Positions 41,566-51,444 of a stretch of 64,000 nt of DNA are shown piece after piece. The notes below the pieces were generated by a model, which was not told the origin of the DNA, ran no database searches, and saw nothing but the letters and a program-made list of their open reading frames with translations. Where the stretch lies: the NCBI RefSeq assembly GCF_030127145.1, contig NZ_CP126158.1:682001-746000 (forward strand), read 5' to 3'. This DNA comes from Halobaculum halobium (GTDB lineage: Archaea; Halobacteriota; Halobacteria; Halobacteriales; Haloferacaceae). The position numbers and the translations under genes are program-made. Each line of letters opens with the position of its first letter. The stretch's first letter is position 1.

Positions 41566-42164
41566 TGACGGACGCTACCGCTGTCGATGTGCCCGACGGG
41601 AAAGTCAACGACGCTCCCGATGCCGTCCCGGTGGCCGACGACGAGTCGGTGCTCTGGACGGGGACTCCGCGCCTCTCGGCGGCGGTTCCCGCGGTATTCG
41701 TCGGGGTGGTCGTCGCGGGCGCCGGGATGGCCATCGCCGTCGGCCCGGTGGCGACGAGTCGATTGGGGCTCGGGATCGCCGCGGTCGCGATCTTGGTCGG
41801 GCTCGCCGTTCCCGGCATCGCGGTGCTGTCGCTGACGAACACCCGCTACGTCCTCACCGACCGCGCGGCGTCGGTGAAGACCGGGATCGTCGGCCGGCGC
41901 GTCGTCCGCGCACGGCTCTCGATGGTCGAAAACTCGGCGTACGAGCAGTCCGTGACCGGCTCCCTGTTCGGCTACGGCACGGTGACGCTCGAGACCGCCG
42001 GCGGCGGTGTCTCCTTCCGCCGGGTTGACGACCCGCAGGGAGTCCGCGCGCTCGTTGGCGAACACGCCGGCGGCGACGCTGACGAGTCAATCCCCGGCTC
42101 GACGAACTCGTGGCGTCGGGTGCGCGAGGAGGTCCAACTGCTCCGGAGCGCGGTTGAGCGCTAG
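41565..42164 (+). CDS. second bacterial-type PH domain membrane protein
   Basis: 199 residues. The ATG at 41565 shares its A with the TGA of the gene before, so the two are translationally coupled. ESVLWTGTPRLSAAVPAVFV, two helices, and YVLTDRAASVKTGIVGRRVV then LFGYGTVTLETAGG repeat the architecture of its neighbour at low identity. It ends in a helix EEVQLLRSAVER, which mirrors the charged helix of the partner and could pair with it. Confidence 0.78.
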   Translation: MTDATAVDVPDGKVNDAPDAVPVADDESVLWTGTPRLSAAVPAVFVGVVVAGAGMAIAVGPVATSRLGLGIAAVAILVGLAVPGIAVLSLTNTRYVLTDRAASVKTGIVGRRVVRARLSMVENSAYEQSVTGSLFGYGTVTLETAGGGVSFRRVDDPQGVRALVGEHAGGDADESIPGSTNSWRRVREEVQLLRSAVER

Positions 42165-42320
42165 TCCCGAAGGCGTGCTGTCCGGGCAGGCGTGTGTGGC
42201 TACCAGACGGTGCGATCCCTCGGACGACGGAGCACCGTGCACCCGCTGACCGTCGTCCGGCGGTCGGTTAGGTCACGGACGGGCTGGTCCCGTCACCGTA
42301 TTTGAACCCTCGCCGACCGA

Positions 42321-44117
42321 TCACAGCACGGTGCCGTGCTTCTTGTCCGGGACCGACTTCTCGATGTCCTCGTAGAAGTCGAACCGCTGGACGAGTTCGT
42401 CGCGCAACTCCGAGGGCGGAACGATCTCGTCGATGACGACCTCGCTGGCCATCCGGTGGATGTCGATGTCGCGTCGGTACTCCTCGCGGAGTTCGTCCTC
42501 GCGCGTCGCGCGCTCCTCCGGGTCGTCGATCTCGGCGAGCTTGTTCGCGTAGACGGCGTTGATCGCGGCCTCCGGGCCCATGATCCCGATCTCGCCGGAG
42601 GGGAGACCGATGACGGATTCGGGCTCGTAGGCGGGGCCGCCCATGGCGTAGATGCCCGCCCCGTACGCCTTCCGGACGACGACCGTCTGTTTCGGGACCG
42701 TTGCCGAGGAGGTCGCGTAGATGAACTTCTTGCCCTTCTCGAGGATGGCGTCCTTTTCGACCTGCGAACCGGCCATGAACCCCGGCGTATCACAGAGGTA
42801 GAGGAGCGGGACCTCGTAGGCGTCGCACGTCCAGATGAACTCCGCGGCCTTCTCGGCGGCGTCGGGAAAGATTGCCCCTGAGCGCTCGGTCGGCTGGTTC
42901 GCGACGACGCCGACGGGGCGCCCGTCGATGCGGGCGAACGCGGTGACGATCTCCTTGCCGTACTCCGGTTTCAACTCGAACACCGACTCCGCGTCGCAGA
43001 TGCGCTCCAAGAGGTCGTGAACGTCGTACGGGCGGTTCGGGGCTTCGGGGATCAACTCGTCGATGCCGTCGGGTGAGTACGTTGGCGGTTTCTGGTCGCT
43101 GCGGGGCGGTTTCTCGCCCGCCTTATCGGGGAGGTAGCTCATCAGGTCCGCCACGAGATCGCGGGCGTGCTGTTCGTCCTCGGCGACCAGGTCGGCGCTG
43201 CCGGAGTACTTCGCGTGGACGTCCGGGCCGCCGAGGTCGTCCATCTCGATCTCCTCGCCGGTGACCATCTTCACCATCCGGGGGGAGGCGATCGCCATCG
43301 CGGACATCCCCTCGACCATCACGGTGAAGTCGGCGAACACCGGCGTGTACGCCGCTCCCGCGATGCAGGGGCCGTAGAGGACGCAGATCTGCGGGACCCG
43401 ACCTGAGAGCATCGAGTGGTTGTAGTAGTACTTCCCGATCCCCTCGCGGTTGGCGAAAAAGCCGGTCTGTTGGTCGATGCGGCCGCCCGAGGAGTCCATC
43501 AGATAGAGGATCGGCTTGCCGTTCTTCAGCGCGCGCTGTTGCATCCGGAGGAACTTCTCGACGCCCTTGCCGGCCATCGACCCCGCCTTCACCGTGAAGT
43601 CGTTGGCCATGAAGTGCAGGTCGCGCCCCTCGAACTCGGCGGCACCGGTGATGAGCCCGTCCGCGGGGAGGCGGTTCCCCTCGTCGGCCTCCTCCACGTC
43701 CGGGGAGTTCCCGTGCCACGCGTCGAAGTGCGCGAACTTCCCGTCCTCGAACTTCACGCCGTCGGCGGCGCCCTCGCGGTCGGCGTCGCCGGGGCCGCCC
43801 TCTCCTCTCTCGCCGAACCAGAGGTCGAGCCGGTCGCGGACGAACAGCTTCCCCTGGCCGGGGAGCCGGTCCCTGTACTTCTCGGGGCCACCCTGGAGGA
43901 TGTCGTCGATCTCAGCGCGGAGGGCGGCCTCGCGGTCGGTTGGCCCCAGATCGTCGTCCAGCGGGTACTCGATCTCGGGTGGCTCGGCGACCGCGATCGG
44001 CTCGTCGGCGTCGTCGCCGGCGTACACCTCGATGTCGACGCCGAAGTGCTCGGCCAGTGCCGAGGCGATGGCGCCGGCCTCCTCCTCGGTTGCCGCCGCG
44101 CCCACGTGGACTTTCAT
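42321..44117 (-). CDS. acyl-CoA carboxylase carboxyltransferase subunit with extra N-terminal domain
   Basis: 598 residues from the ATG at 44117; the usual haloarchaeal PccB is about 515. Residues 1-90 are extra: VHVGAAATEEEAGAIASALA resembles a small alpha/beta domain, then an acidic linker. The carboxyltransferase domain has RDRLPGQGKLFVRDRLDLWF, FTVKAGSMAGKGVEKFLRM, MDSSGGRIDQQTG, GPCIAGAAYTPVFADF and, in the second half, LCDTPGFMAGSQVEKDAIL and VVRKAYGAGIYAMGGPA. It moves carboxyl from biotin to an acyl-CoA, or acts in decarboxylation. No biotin carboxylase or biotin-carrier gene lies near, so partners must be elsewhere. Divergent from the S9 peptidase gene. Confidence 0.88.
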   Translation of the reverse strand: MKVHVGAAATEEEAGAIASALAEHFGVDIEVYAGDDADEPIAVAEPPEIEYPLDDDLGPTDREAALRAEIDDILQGGPEKYRDRLPGQGKLFVRDRLDLWFGERGEGGPGDADREGAADGVKFEDGKFAHFDAWHGNSPDVEEADEGNRLPADGLITGAAEFEGRDLHFMANDFTVKAGSMAGKGVEKFLRMQQRALKNGKPILYLMDSSGGRIDQQTGFFANREGIGKYYYNHSMLSGRVPQICVLYGPCIAGAAYTPVFADFTVMVEGMSAMAIASPRMVKMVTGEEIEMDDLGGPDVHAKYSGSADLVAEDEQHARDLVADLMSYLPDKAGEKPPRSDQKPPTYSPDGIDELIPEAPNRPYDVHDLLERICDAESVFELKPEYGKEIVTAFARIDGRPVGVVANQPTERSGAIFPDAAEKAAEFIWTCDAYEVPLLYLCDTPGFMAGSQVEKDAILEKGKKFIYATSSATVPKQTVVVRKAYGAGIYAMGGPAYEPESVIGLPSGEIGIMGPEAAINAVYANKLAEIDDPEERATREDELREEYRRDIDIHRMASEVVIDEIVPPSELRDELVQRFDFYEDIEKSVPDKKHGTVL

Positions 44118-44255
44118 ACGGTGGTGTGCGCAAGAATTGCGGAAAGAGTTTTCCATGGACGGCGGCGCGAGTCGGCCGCCCGCGATCGCCTGTCAACCGT
44201 CTTTCCACACGGTCGATCTGGACAGACTCAAGGCGACCGCGCCGAACGTTCGGGC

Positions 44256-46142
44256 GTGAGCGACGATCACGACGAAACCCTCCGGTCCCTCGCAGAGCTG
44301 CCGACGATGGCCCACCCCGCGCCGACCCCCGACGGCGACGAGGTGGCGCTGTACTACGACATCGACGGCCGAAACCAGCTGTACCTCCTCGATCCCGACA
44401 CCGGCGACCTGGAGCAGTGGTCCGACGGCCAGGTCCCCAAGGACGCCCGCCACGGCTTTGCGTGGGACACCGACGGCGATCGGGTCTTCTTCCACCTCGA
44501 CGAGGCCGGCAACGAGCAGAACGACGTCCACGCTATCGACCGCGACGGGAACGCCGAGCCGGTCGTCGAGATGGACGGACAGGTGACGCTCCAGTCGGTC
44601 GGCGACGACGGGGAGACGCTGCTGGTCGGCTCGAACGCCGACGGCCAGATGAACGTCTACCGACACGACCTCCCGTCGGGCGAGACGACGAAGCTCACCG
44701 ACTACGACCGCGCCGTCTGGACCGCGGAACTGTCGCCCGACTGCGACCGCTTCGCGTTCATGACCAACACCTCCGAGGACTACGACAACGCGGACGTGTT
44801 CGTTGGAGACATCGACGGCTCGAACGCCCGGAACCTCGAGATCGGCGAGACCGGCGCCGAGTCGGCGCCGGCCGACTGGCACCCCGACGGCGACGCGCTG
44901 CTCGTCTCGGACAACACGCCCGACAAGGGTCGCTGCGGCGTGTACGACCTCGAGGTGGACGAGGTGACGTGGTACGGCGACGGACAGTTCGAGGAGACGC
45001 CCGCGTTCTTCCACCCCGACGGCGACCGGTTCCTCGCGACGCGCTCGCGCGACGCCGAGGCCGTCCCGGTCGTCTACGACGTCGGGTCCGGCGAGGGTCG
45101 CGAACTCGACCTCCCCGGCGGCGTCGCGTCGTTGGCCGACGACACGCCCCTCGACGACGGACGGGTCCTGATCCAGCACACGACGCCGACGCGGCGCCCT
45201 GCACTGCTCGCGTACGATCTGGACACCGACGAGTACGAGACGGTTCTGGAGGCCGAGTACGGCCCGTTCTCGCCCAGCGACTTCGCCGACGCGGAGTACT
45301 TCGCCGTCGAGTCCGACGGCGTCCCCGAGACGCCACAGCGCGCCGTCGACCACGACGCCTACGAGGAACTGGATATCGGCGCGATCTTCTACGACTCCGG
45401 CGAGCGGCCGTCGCCGCTGGTCGTCAACCCCCACGGCGGGCCGCGCGCCCGCGACACGCTCTCGTTCAGCTACCGCACGCAGTTCCTGCTCTCTCGCGGG
45501 TTCTCGGTCCTGCAGGTGAACTACCGCGGCTCCACGGGTCGCGGCCGCGAGTTCGTCGAAGAGTTGTACGACGACTGGGGCGGCGCCGAACAGGGGGATG
45601 TCGCGACCGCTGCCGAGCACGTTCTCGCTGAGTACGACTGGCTCGACGACGACCGCGTCGTCGTGTTCGGGGGCTCCTACGGCGGCTACTCAGCGTACTG
45701 GCAGCTCGTCCAGTTCCCCGACCTCTACGATGCGGGCGTCGCCTGGGTCGGCGTCTCGGACTTGTTCGACATGGCCGAGAACACGATGCCGCACTTCCGC
45801 TCGGAGCTGCTGGTGAAGTACCTCGGCGAACCGGACGAGAACGAGACCCTGTACGAAGAGCGCTCGCCGGTCACCTACGCCGACAACCTCGCGTCTCCCC
45901 TGCTGATCGTCCACGGCGTCAACGACCGCCGGGTGCCCGTCTCGCAGGCGCGGATCTTCCGGGACGCGCTCGACGACGCGGGCTACGAGGAGGGCGACGA
46001 CTACGAGTACGAGGAACTCGGTGAGGAGGGCCACGGCTCCTCGGACATCGACGACAAGCTTCGGAGCCTCGAACTGCTCGACGACTTTTTCGACCGACGG
46101 ATCGGCACTCTCGAGGCCGACGTAGTCGCGAGCGACGACTAG
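44256..46142 (+). CDS. S9 family prolyl oligopeptidase-like serine peptidase
   Basis: 628 residues from GTG 44256; the open frame further back is antisense to the carboxyltransferase gene. Residues 1-370 contain repeated WD-like propeller blades (DEVALYYDIDGRNQLYLLDP, DRVFFHLDEAGNEQNDVHAI). The alpha/beta hydrolase domain has the catalytic Ser in VVFGGSYGGYSAYWQL, Asp in VHGVNDRRVPVSQA and His in GEEGHGSSD. No signal peptide, so cytoplasmic. It cleaves short peptides or acyl-peptides; specificity is unknown. Confidence 0.9.
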   Translation: MSDDHDETLRSLAELPTMAHPAPTPDGDEVALYYDIDGRNQLYLLDPDTGDLEQWSDGQVPKDARHGFAWDTDGDRVFFHLDEAGNEQNDVHAIDRDGNAEPVVEMDGQVTLQSVGDDGETLLVGSNADGQMNVYRHDLPSGETTKLTDYDRAVWTAELSPDCDRFAFMTNTSEDYDNADVFVGDIDGSNARNLEIGETGAESAPADWHPDGDALLVSDNTPDKGRCGVYDLEVDEVTWYGDGQFEETPAFFHPDGDRFLATRSRDAEAVPVVYDVGSGEGRELDLPGGVASLADDTPLDDGRVLIQHTTPTRRPALLAYDLDTDEYETVLEAEYGPFSPSDFADAEYFAVESDGVPETPQRAVDHDAYEELDIGAIFYDSGERPSPLVVNPHGGPRARDTLSFSYRTQFLLSRGFSVLQVNYRGSTGRGREFVEELYDDWGGAEQGDVATAAEHVLAEYDWLDDDRVVVFGGSYGGYSAYWQLVQFPDLYDAGVAWVGVSDLFDMAENTMPHFRSELLVKYLGEPDENETLYEERSPVTYADNLASPLLIVHGVNDRRVPVSQARIFRDALDDAGYEEGDDYEYEELGEEGHGSSDIDDKLRSLELLDDFFDRRIGTLEADVVASDD

Positions 46143-46165
46143 CGACGACTGCGCGCCGGCGCCGG

Positions 46166-47359
46166 TCACTTCCCGGTCTTCTCGGTCACGCGGAACTCCT
46201 CGGGCGGGTCGAGGACGCCCGCGACCGTCCCCAGCGAGTGAACGACGGTGACGACGGGCGCCAGCGGCACCGCCAGTGCCCAGCCCGCCGTCTCGCGGCC
46301 GTAGTAGGCGACCCCGCGGAGGAACCAGAACGCCGTGAACGCCGCAAGCGTCAGCGACGCCGCGAGGAACAGGCCGCCGAACAGGACGGAGACGCCGAGG
46401 ACCGACAGCGGGATCGCAACCAGCGTCACGACCGGCGACAGCGCCCACGCGTAGTTCCGCACGCGGGTGAGCAGGCGGTAGCGAGCCGGCAGCATCTTCG
46501 CGGCCCGGAGGTTGCCCGCGGTCCACCGGCGGCGCTGCTGGGTGATCTCGTACAGCGACGGCGGCGCCTCGTTTCGCACGGCCACGTCCGCGAGTTCGAA
46601 ATCTAGGTCGAAGCGCTCGGCCGCCTTCCACACGAAGGCGGTGTCCTCGACGAGCGTCTCGCGGTTCCACGTCACCGCGTCCTCGACCTCGCGCCGGACG
46701 GCGATCCCTCCGCCCCACGCGAACAGCGGGACCGAGAGGCGCGCGAAGGCGCGCTGTTCGATCTGGACGCCCATCCGGTACACGTCCGCGAGATACGACA
46801 GGACCGAGCCGGTCCGGCGCGGCTCCTCGCGCAGTTGGACCACGTCGGCGTCCGGCAGACCGTCGAACTCGGTCATGTGGCTGTCCTCATCGAGGTAGAG
46901 CACGAATTCGCGCTCGCAGTCGACGTGTCGACGCGCCCACTCGAGAGCGCGGCCCTTCCGGACGGCCGCGGCGTCGAACTCGTCGGGCACGACGTGGACC
47001 GTCGCGCCGGGGACGTCGATATCCGTCTCGGCGATGACGCGCACGTCGTCCAAGTCGTCCGGGAGCGACTCGACTGTCCGCCGCACGACCTCGGCAGCGT
47101 CGATGGTCATGATCCGCACCTGTACGTCGTCGCCGCCGCGAACCGGCTCCGGTTCCTCGTAGCCCGCACCGACGACGTACGTCAGGACGACCCACACGAG
47201 CGTCGTCCCGGTGAACAGGATGGTCGTACCCCACAGCGTCGCCGCGAGCAGCGACCGCGCCCCGACCGGCAGCCCCACGACGGCGGGGAACGCCAGTGCG
47301 CCCGCCGCCGCGAGGAGGCTCGCCACGGTCGCGATCAGTCCGATCCGTTCGAGGTTCAT
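46166..47359 (-). CDS. family 2 glycosyltransferase, membrane-bound processive type
   Basis: 397 residues from the ATG at 47359. Two N-terminal helices (residues 6-55), then the GT-A domain with LYLDEDSHM (DxD), FAWGGGIAVRREV, VEDTAFVWK and the QxxRW motif QQRRRWTAGNL, followed by three or four helices. This is the layout of cellulose/hyaluronan-synthase-like enzymes that extend a polysaccharide and move it out, though the acceptor and sugar are unknown. An alternative TTG start at 47392 adds 11 residues. No other glycan genes are adjacent. Confidence 0.82.
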   Translation of the reverse strand: MNLERIGLIATVASLLAAAGALAFPAVVGLPVGARSLLAATLWGTTILFTGTTLVWVVLTYVVGAGYEEPEPVRGGDDVQVRIMTIDAAEVVRRTVESLPDDLDDVRVIAETDIDVPGATVHVVPDEFDAAAVRKGRALEWARRHVDCEREFVLYLDEDSHMTEFDGLPDADVVQLREEPRRTGSVLSYLADVYRMGVQIEQRAFARLSVPLFAWGGGIAVRREVEDAVTWNRETLVEDTAFVWKAAERFDLDFELADVAVRNEAPPSLYEITQQRRRWTAGNLRAAKMLPARYRLLTRVRNYAWALSPVVTLVAIPLSVLGVSVLFGGLFLAASLTLAAFTAFWFLRGVAYYGRETAGWALAVPLAPVVTVVHSLGTVAGVLDPPEEFRVTEKTGK

Positions 47360-47575
47360 CGTGGTCGCCACGAACGGCGCCGCCCCCTTCAACGGGGACA
47401 GCGCTCAACGTGGATTGGGGGGCGCTGGCACCGAATTAAGCCGCATTAATCGAGAGACGCGGCCGAGTCGACCCACGACGAGGTGGATCCGTCGATCGGT
47501 CGAGGGAACCGCACACCGGGTGCCTCGGGCCGCGGACCTCGCTCCGGTCGCTCACGAGAACACCGGTCGGCCCCG

Positions 47576-47803
47576 CTAGTCGAACATCTTGTCGTCGAAC
47601 TCCGGCACGTCGAACCCGCCCTCGCCGCCCCACCCGTCCATCACGCGGCTCTGGTACAGCATCATCGCGACCTGCGGCACCGCCTGCGGCGGCACCGGCG
47701 AGGAGTCGTCGAACGCCTCGGCCGCCCAGCCGTTGTACTCGTCGACGATGTCCATCGCGTCCTTGAAACTGCGCAACATGAGCGCCTTATACCGATCTCT
47801 CAT
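47576..47803 (-). CDS. small conserved haloarchaeal protein, unknown function
   Basis: 75 residues, acidic, no membrane segment. Sequence features such as RDRYKALMLRSFKDAMDIVD and PQAVPQVAMMLYQSR suggest an all-helical start and an unstructured end rich in Gly, Asp and Phe. Codon use matches neighbours and the ATG is well placed 54 bases upstream of the fbp stop on the same strand. I do not recognise a family. Confidence 0.65.
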   Translation of the reverse strand: MRDRYKALMLRSFKDAMDIVDEYNGWAAEAFDDSSPVPPQAVPQVAMMLYQSRVMDGWGGEGGFDVPEFDDKMFD

Positions 47804-47857
47804 TACTCGGGTTCGGCGCGCCCGACGTGTGGGTCTATCGGTTCCGGGAGCGCCGAC

Positions 47858-48784
47858 CTACCGCTGTCGAACCGCATTGAGCGCGGCTTCGAGGCGGTCG
47901 ATCAGCGCGGCGTTCCCGATGTGGACGGGCACACGCTGGTGGATTCCGGTCGCTTCAACGTCCAACAGCGACCGCGCCCCGTCCGAGGATCGACCGCCGG
48001 CGCCCTCCACGAGGTACGCGACTGGATTCCCCTCGAACTGCAGGCGGAGTTTCCCGTCCGGGGCGGACTCCAGCGCGGGGTACGCGAACACGCCGCCGTA
48101 GGAGAGCACCTGGCTCACGTCCGCGATCATCGCGCCGCCGTAGCGCAGTTTCAGCTCGTCTTCGATCTCGCCGACGTACGCGGCGAAGTCGTCGGGCCAG
48201 TCGGGCACCCGCCCCCCGAAGCCGTACACCGTCGGGTCGTCGGGGAGTTCGATCCGCTCCAGTTGCTCACGGTCACCCTCCCCGGTGACCAGGTACTCGT
48301 GGATCGTCGCGTCCGCAGGCGCGCCGACGCCGGCAACCATCGTCGTGACCGGCCCGTACAGGACGAATCCGGCGGCGACGAGGTCACGGCCCGAGGCCGG
48401 AAGCGGACCGTCGTACACCGCGATCACGGTTCCCATCGGATTGTTCGACTCCAGATTCGACGACCCGTCGAGCGGGTCGACCGCGACCGACACGTCGCCG
48501 TCGCCGGTGTCGACGGTCGACTCGCGCTCCTCGCTGGCGTACGTTCCGACGCCGTCGATGTCGCCCACCATTTCCGCCAGCAACTCGTCGGCATACAGGT
48601 CCGCCGCCAGCACGTCCTCGCCCGAGGGGTTCTCGTCGTCGAGGTACCGGCGCCGCCCCGGCAGCCCCGCGCGGACGTCGGGGGCCGCGGCGGCGACGAC
48701 GTCCAGCACCGCCTCCGCGACGGCGAACGGGTCGTCTGTGGCGCCGGCGGAGTCGCAGTCGGAGCCAGCGTCGGAACCGTCCAT
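47858..48784 (-). CDS. fbp: fructose-1,6-bisphosphatase class I
   Basis: 308 residues. Metal-site blocks are YASEERESTV and VDPLDGSSNLESNNPMGTVI, the classic DPLDGS motif. KLRYGGAMIADVSQVL and GNPVAYLVEGAGG close the sugar site. It removes the 1-phosphate from fructose-1,6-bisphosphate in gluconeogenesis. Its start overlaps the stop of the aldolase gene (TGATG), and the two enzymes act in sequence, so this is a small gluconeogenic operon. Confidence 0.93.
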   Translation of the reverse strand: MDGSDAGSDCDSAGATDDPFAVAEAVLDVVAAAAPDVRAGLPGRRRYLDDENPSGEDVLAADLYADELLAEMVGDIDGVGTYASEERESTVDTGDGDVSVAVDPLDGSSNLESNNPMGTVIAVYDGPLPASGRDLVAAGFVLYGPVTTMVAGVGAPADATIHEYLVTGEGDREQLERIELPDDPTVYGFGGRVPDWPDDFAAYVGEIEDELKLRYGGAMIADVSQVLSYGGVFAYPALESAPDGKLRLQFEGNPVAYLVEGAGGRSSDGARSLLDVEATGIHQRVPVHIGNAALIDRLEAALNAVRQR

Positions 48785-49599
48785 CAGTCGTCGGCGACGG
48801 CGGACGCGGAGGTGTGTTCGAGCGCCTCGTCGACGGACGCGTCCTCGAAGATGACCGCCTCCAGCGCGTCGAGGATCTCCTCGGGGTTCTCCCGCTGGAA
48901 GACGTTTCGACCGACCGCGAGCCCCTTCGCGCCGCCCTCGAGCGCGCCGGCGACGGTTTCGAGGAACGCGCGATCGTCGGTCTTCGATCCGCCGGACATC
49001 ACCACTTTGGTCGGGCCGGCCATCCGCGCTGCCTCGGCCATCGAGTCGGGTGATCCGGGGTACTTTACCTTCGCGATGTCGGCACCGAGTTCGAGACCCA
49101 ACCGCGCCGCGTACGCGATGGTGTCCGGGCTGGTGTCGTTCTTCAGTCCCTGTCCGCGCGGGTACGACCACATGACGACGCCCATGTCGTGCTCGCGGGC
49201 CGCCTCCTGGGCGTCGCGGAACTCTTCGGCCATCTCGACCTCGTGGTTCGACCCGCCGTACAGCGTGAAGCCGATCGCGTCGGCGCCCAACTCGGCGGCG
49301 TACTCGACCGACCAGTTCACGGCGGAGTCCGGCTCGCCCATCCAGAGGTTCGAGGTGCTGTTGAGCTTCGCCAGCAGCGACACGTCCTCCTCGTAGCTCG
49401 GGTAGTACGCCTCCGCGATGCCCTTCCCGACCGCGAGCGCTGTTACCGCGTCGTGAGTCGCGAGGTCGAACACCCGCTCGGGATCCGCAGTCGACGGGTT
49501 CGGCGCGAAGTCCACGGGCCCGTGTTCGATCCCGTGGTCATATGCGAGAATGAGTGCCTTGTCGTCGCGAGTGATCGCCGCGTCCGCGTCGGTGAGCAT
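48784..49599 (-). CDS. fba: class I fructose-bisphosphate aldolase, archaeal (DhnA) type
   Basis: 271 residues from the ATG at 49599; GTG 49614 is an alternative, but a TATA-like TTTATCATC centred 28 bases before 49599 favours the ATG. ILAYDHGIEHGPVDF, the Schiff-base lysine in IAKVKYPGSPD, VVMSGGSKTDD and KGLAVGRNVFQRENP are diagnostic. It joins dihydroxyacetone phosphate and glyceraldehyde-3-phosphate, or the reverse. First gene of fba-fbp. Confidence 0.93.
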   Translation of the reverse strand: MLTDADAAITRDDKALILAYDHGIEHGPVDFAPNPSTADPERVFDLATHDAVTALAVGKGIAEAYYPSYEEDVSLLAKLNSTSNLWMGEPDSAVNWSVEYAAELGADAIGFTLYGGSNHEVEMAEEFRDAQEAAREHDMGVVMWSYPRGQGLKNDTSPDTIAYAARLGLELGADIAKVKYPGSPDSMAEAARMAGPTKVVMSGGSKTDDRAFLETVAGALEGGAKGLAVGRNVFQRENPEEILDALEAVIFEDASVDEALEHTSASAVADD

Positions 49600-49685
49600 A
49601 CGTAAATCCGCCACGGCAACGATGATAAATCAAATGGTGTCTGCGATGTGATATTTACTCGCCCCCGAGTATCGCATTCCATCTA

Positions 49686-50402
49686 TCAATCGACGTGCTC
49701 GGTCGCCGCCTCACACAGTTCGGCGACCCGTGCCTCGTCACGGCCCAGCGCCTCGGCCACTTCAGCCGGATCGGCGACGGCCAGCGCCCGTGCGGAGGTG
49801 ATCCCCGCCTCCGCGAGATCGGCTGCGTCCCCGTCGTCGACCCCTTCGACCGCTCCGACGGGCGTCGGTCGAGAGCGCTCGCGCCAGGCCGACTCGGCGG
49901 CGACCGGATCGCCCGACCCGTCGGTCTTCGTCCCCGGCGCGTCACCGCGGGCGGAGGCGGCGACCCACGCGCGCTCTGCGGTCACGCCGTCGTCGGTCGC
50001 CTCGTCGTCGGCGACTCCGGCGTCCGCCGGTTCAGCGCGGTCTGCCCCGTCGTCGCCGTCCCCGTTGGACCCGCCACCGCCGTCAGCGGCGTCGGACGCG
50101 CCGGCGTCGGCACCCTGCCAGTCTCCCGACGACGCCGCGACCCAGGCGCGTTCTGCGTCGCCGAGCCCGCGGACCTGCGTCGACCGTCGTGCGAGGTCTT
50201 CGCCCTCCGACTCGAACGACCAGGCCAGCGAGTGCTCCCGGCGGATGCGCGCCGCAACGCCCGGATTGACCCCGGCGTCGGTAAGCATCCGGTACGAGAC
50301 CGCCTTCTCGCGCACGGCCGCCGCGTCGAACGGCGCGTCCGCGAGGGCCTCCGCGGTCGCCGGTCCCACGAATTTCAACTCCCTGATGTCCTCATCCCCC
50401 AC
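49686..50402 (-). CDS. helix-hairpin-helix-like protein split by an acidic linker
   Basis: 238 residues from GTG 50402. Both ends look like helix-hairpin-helix modules: ELKFVGPATAEALADAPFDA at the start and GVDDGDAADLAEAGITSARA at the end. Between them is a low-complexity Ala/Asp/Gly-rich stretch holding three copies of a short motif AERAWVAAS / AESAWRERS (about residues 83, 142, 168). Haloarchaeal proteins of this kind are conserved but uncharacterised; the ends suggest non-specific DNA binding. Confidence 0.65.
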   Translation of the reverse strand: MGDEDIRELKFVGPATAEALADAPFDAAAVREKAVSYRMLTDAGVNPGVAARIRREHSLAWSFESEGEDLARRSTQVRGLGDAERAWVAASSGDWQGADAGASDAADGGGGSNGDGDDGADRAEPADAGVADDEATDDGVTAERAWVAASARGDAPGTKTDGSGDPVAAESAWRERSRPTPVGAVEGVDDGDAADLAEAGITSARALAVADPAEVAEALGRDEARVAELCEAATEHVD

Positions 50403-50528
50403 ACCTGGTCACCTGTTGGGTGCGTCGAACCCGGACGGTTTAACCTTTCTGCGCACGGTCTCACGTGCGGATAATTCCCAGTCCACAGGTCCGCTACGCT
50501 TACGGTGGCCGCATGGGCACCATTGTCC

Positions 50529-51386
50529 ATGCGCGAACTCTCGGAGATCGAGACGGTCGGCGTCGTCGGCGCGGGCACGATGGGCAACGGGATCGCCCAG
50601 GTGACCGCGACAGCCGGCTACGACGTGGTGATGCGCGACATCGAACAGCGGTTCGTCGACAACGGCCTGGACGCGATCGACTCCTCGCTGTCGCGCCTCG
50701 ACGCGAAGGGCGAACTCGACGAGCCACGCGAGGCGGTCCAAGACCGGATCACGGGAACGACCGACCTCGGAGATCTCGCCGCCGCCGACCTCGTCGTCGA
50801 GGCGGCGCTGGAAGACATGGACGTAAAGCAGGACATCTTCGAGGAACTCGAAGACGTGACTGACGACGACGTGGTGCTCGCGACGAACACCTCGACGCTC
50901 TCTATCACGACCATCGCATCGGCGACCGACCGCGAGGACCTCGTCGTCGGCCTCCACTTCATGAATCCCGTCCCGATCATGGCGGGCGTCGAGGTCGTCA
51001 CCGGCGAGAAGACCGCCACCGAAGTGACGGACTTCGCGCACGCGTTCGCCGAGGACGTGGGCAAGGAGACGTGGGAGAGCGACGACAAGCCCGGCTTCGT
51101 CACCAACCGCGTGCTCATGCCGTGGATCAACGAGGGCATCCGCGCGTACGACGAAGGCGTCGCCTCGAAGGAAGACATGGACAAGGGAATGAAGCTTGGG
51201 ACGAACGTTCCGATGGGCCCGCTCGAACTGGCCGACCACATCGGCCTCGACATCTGTCTCGACGCCAGCGAGACGCTGCACGAGGAACTGGGCGACCGGT
51301 ACAAGCCCGCCTACCTCCTCAAGCGGAAGGTCGCCGCCGGCGACCTGGGCAAGAAGACCGGCAAGGGGTTCTACGACTACGACTGA
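50529..51386 (+). CDS. 3-hydroxyacyl-CoA dehydrogenase
   Basis: 285 residues. NAD-binding [21 protein letters not shown] is split at residues 10-30. The catalytic His is in [12 protein letters not shown] with Glu in the pair, Asn in [14 protein letters not shown], and the C-terminal domain has [14 protein letters not shown] and [12 protein letters not shown]. It oxidises (S)-3-hydroxyacyl-CoA, as in beta-oxidation or butanoyl-CoA routes. Length is that of the stand-alone enzyme. Start at 50529 ([13 protein letters not shown]). Confidence 0.93.
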   Translation: MRELSEIETVGVVGAGTMGNGIAQVTATAGYDVVMRDIEQRFVDNGLDAIDSSLSRLDAKGELDEPREAVQDRITGTTDLGDLAAADLVVEAALEDMDVKQDIFEELEDVTDDDVVLATNTSTLSITTIASATDREDLVVGLHFMNPVPIMAGVEVVTGEKTATEVTDFAHAFAEDVGKETWESDDKPGFVTNRVLMPWINEGIRAYDEGVASKEDMDKGMKLGTNVPMGPLELADHIGLDICLDASETLHEELGDRYKPAYLLKRKVAAGDLGKKTGKGFYDYD

Positions 51387-51444
51387 CGCCCAGACGACTC
51401 GGGACGGTACATTTTACTAGGCGTCACTTCGACCCGGATGGACC

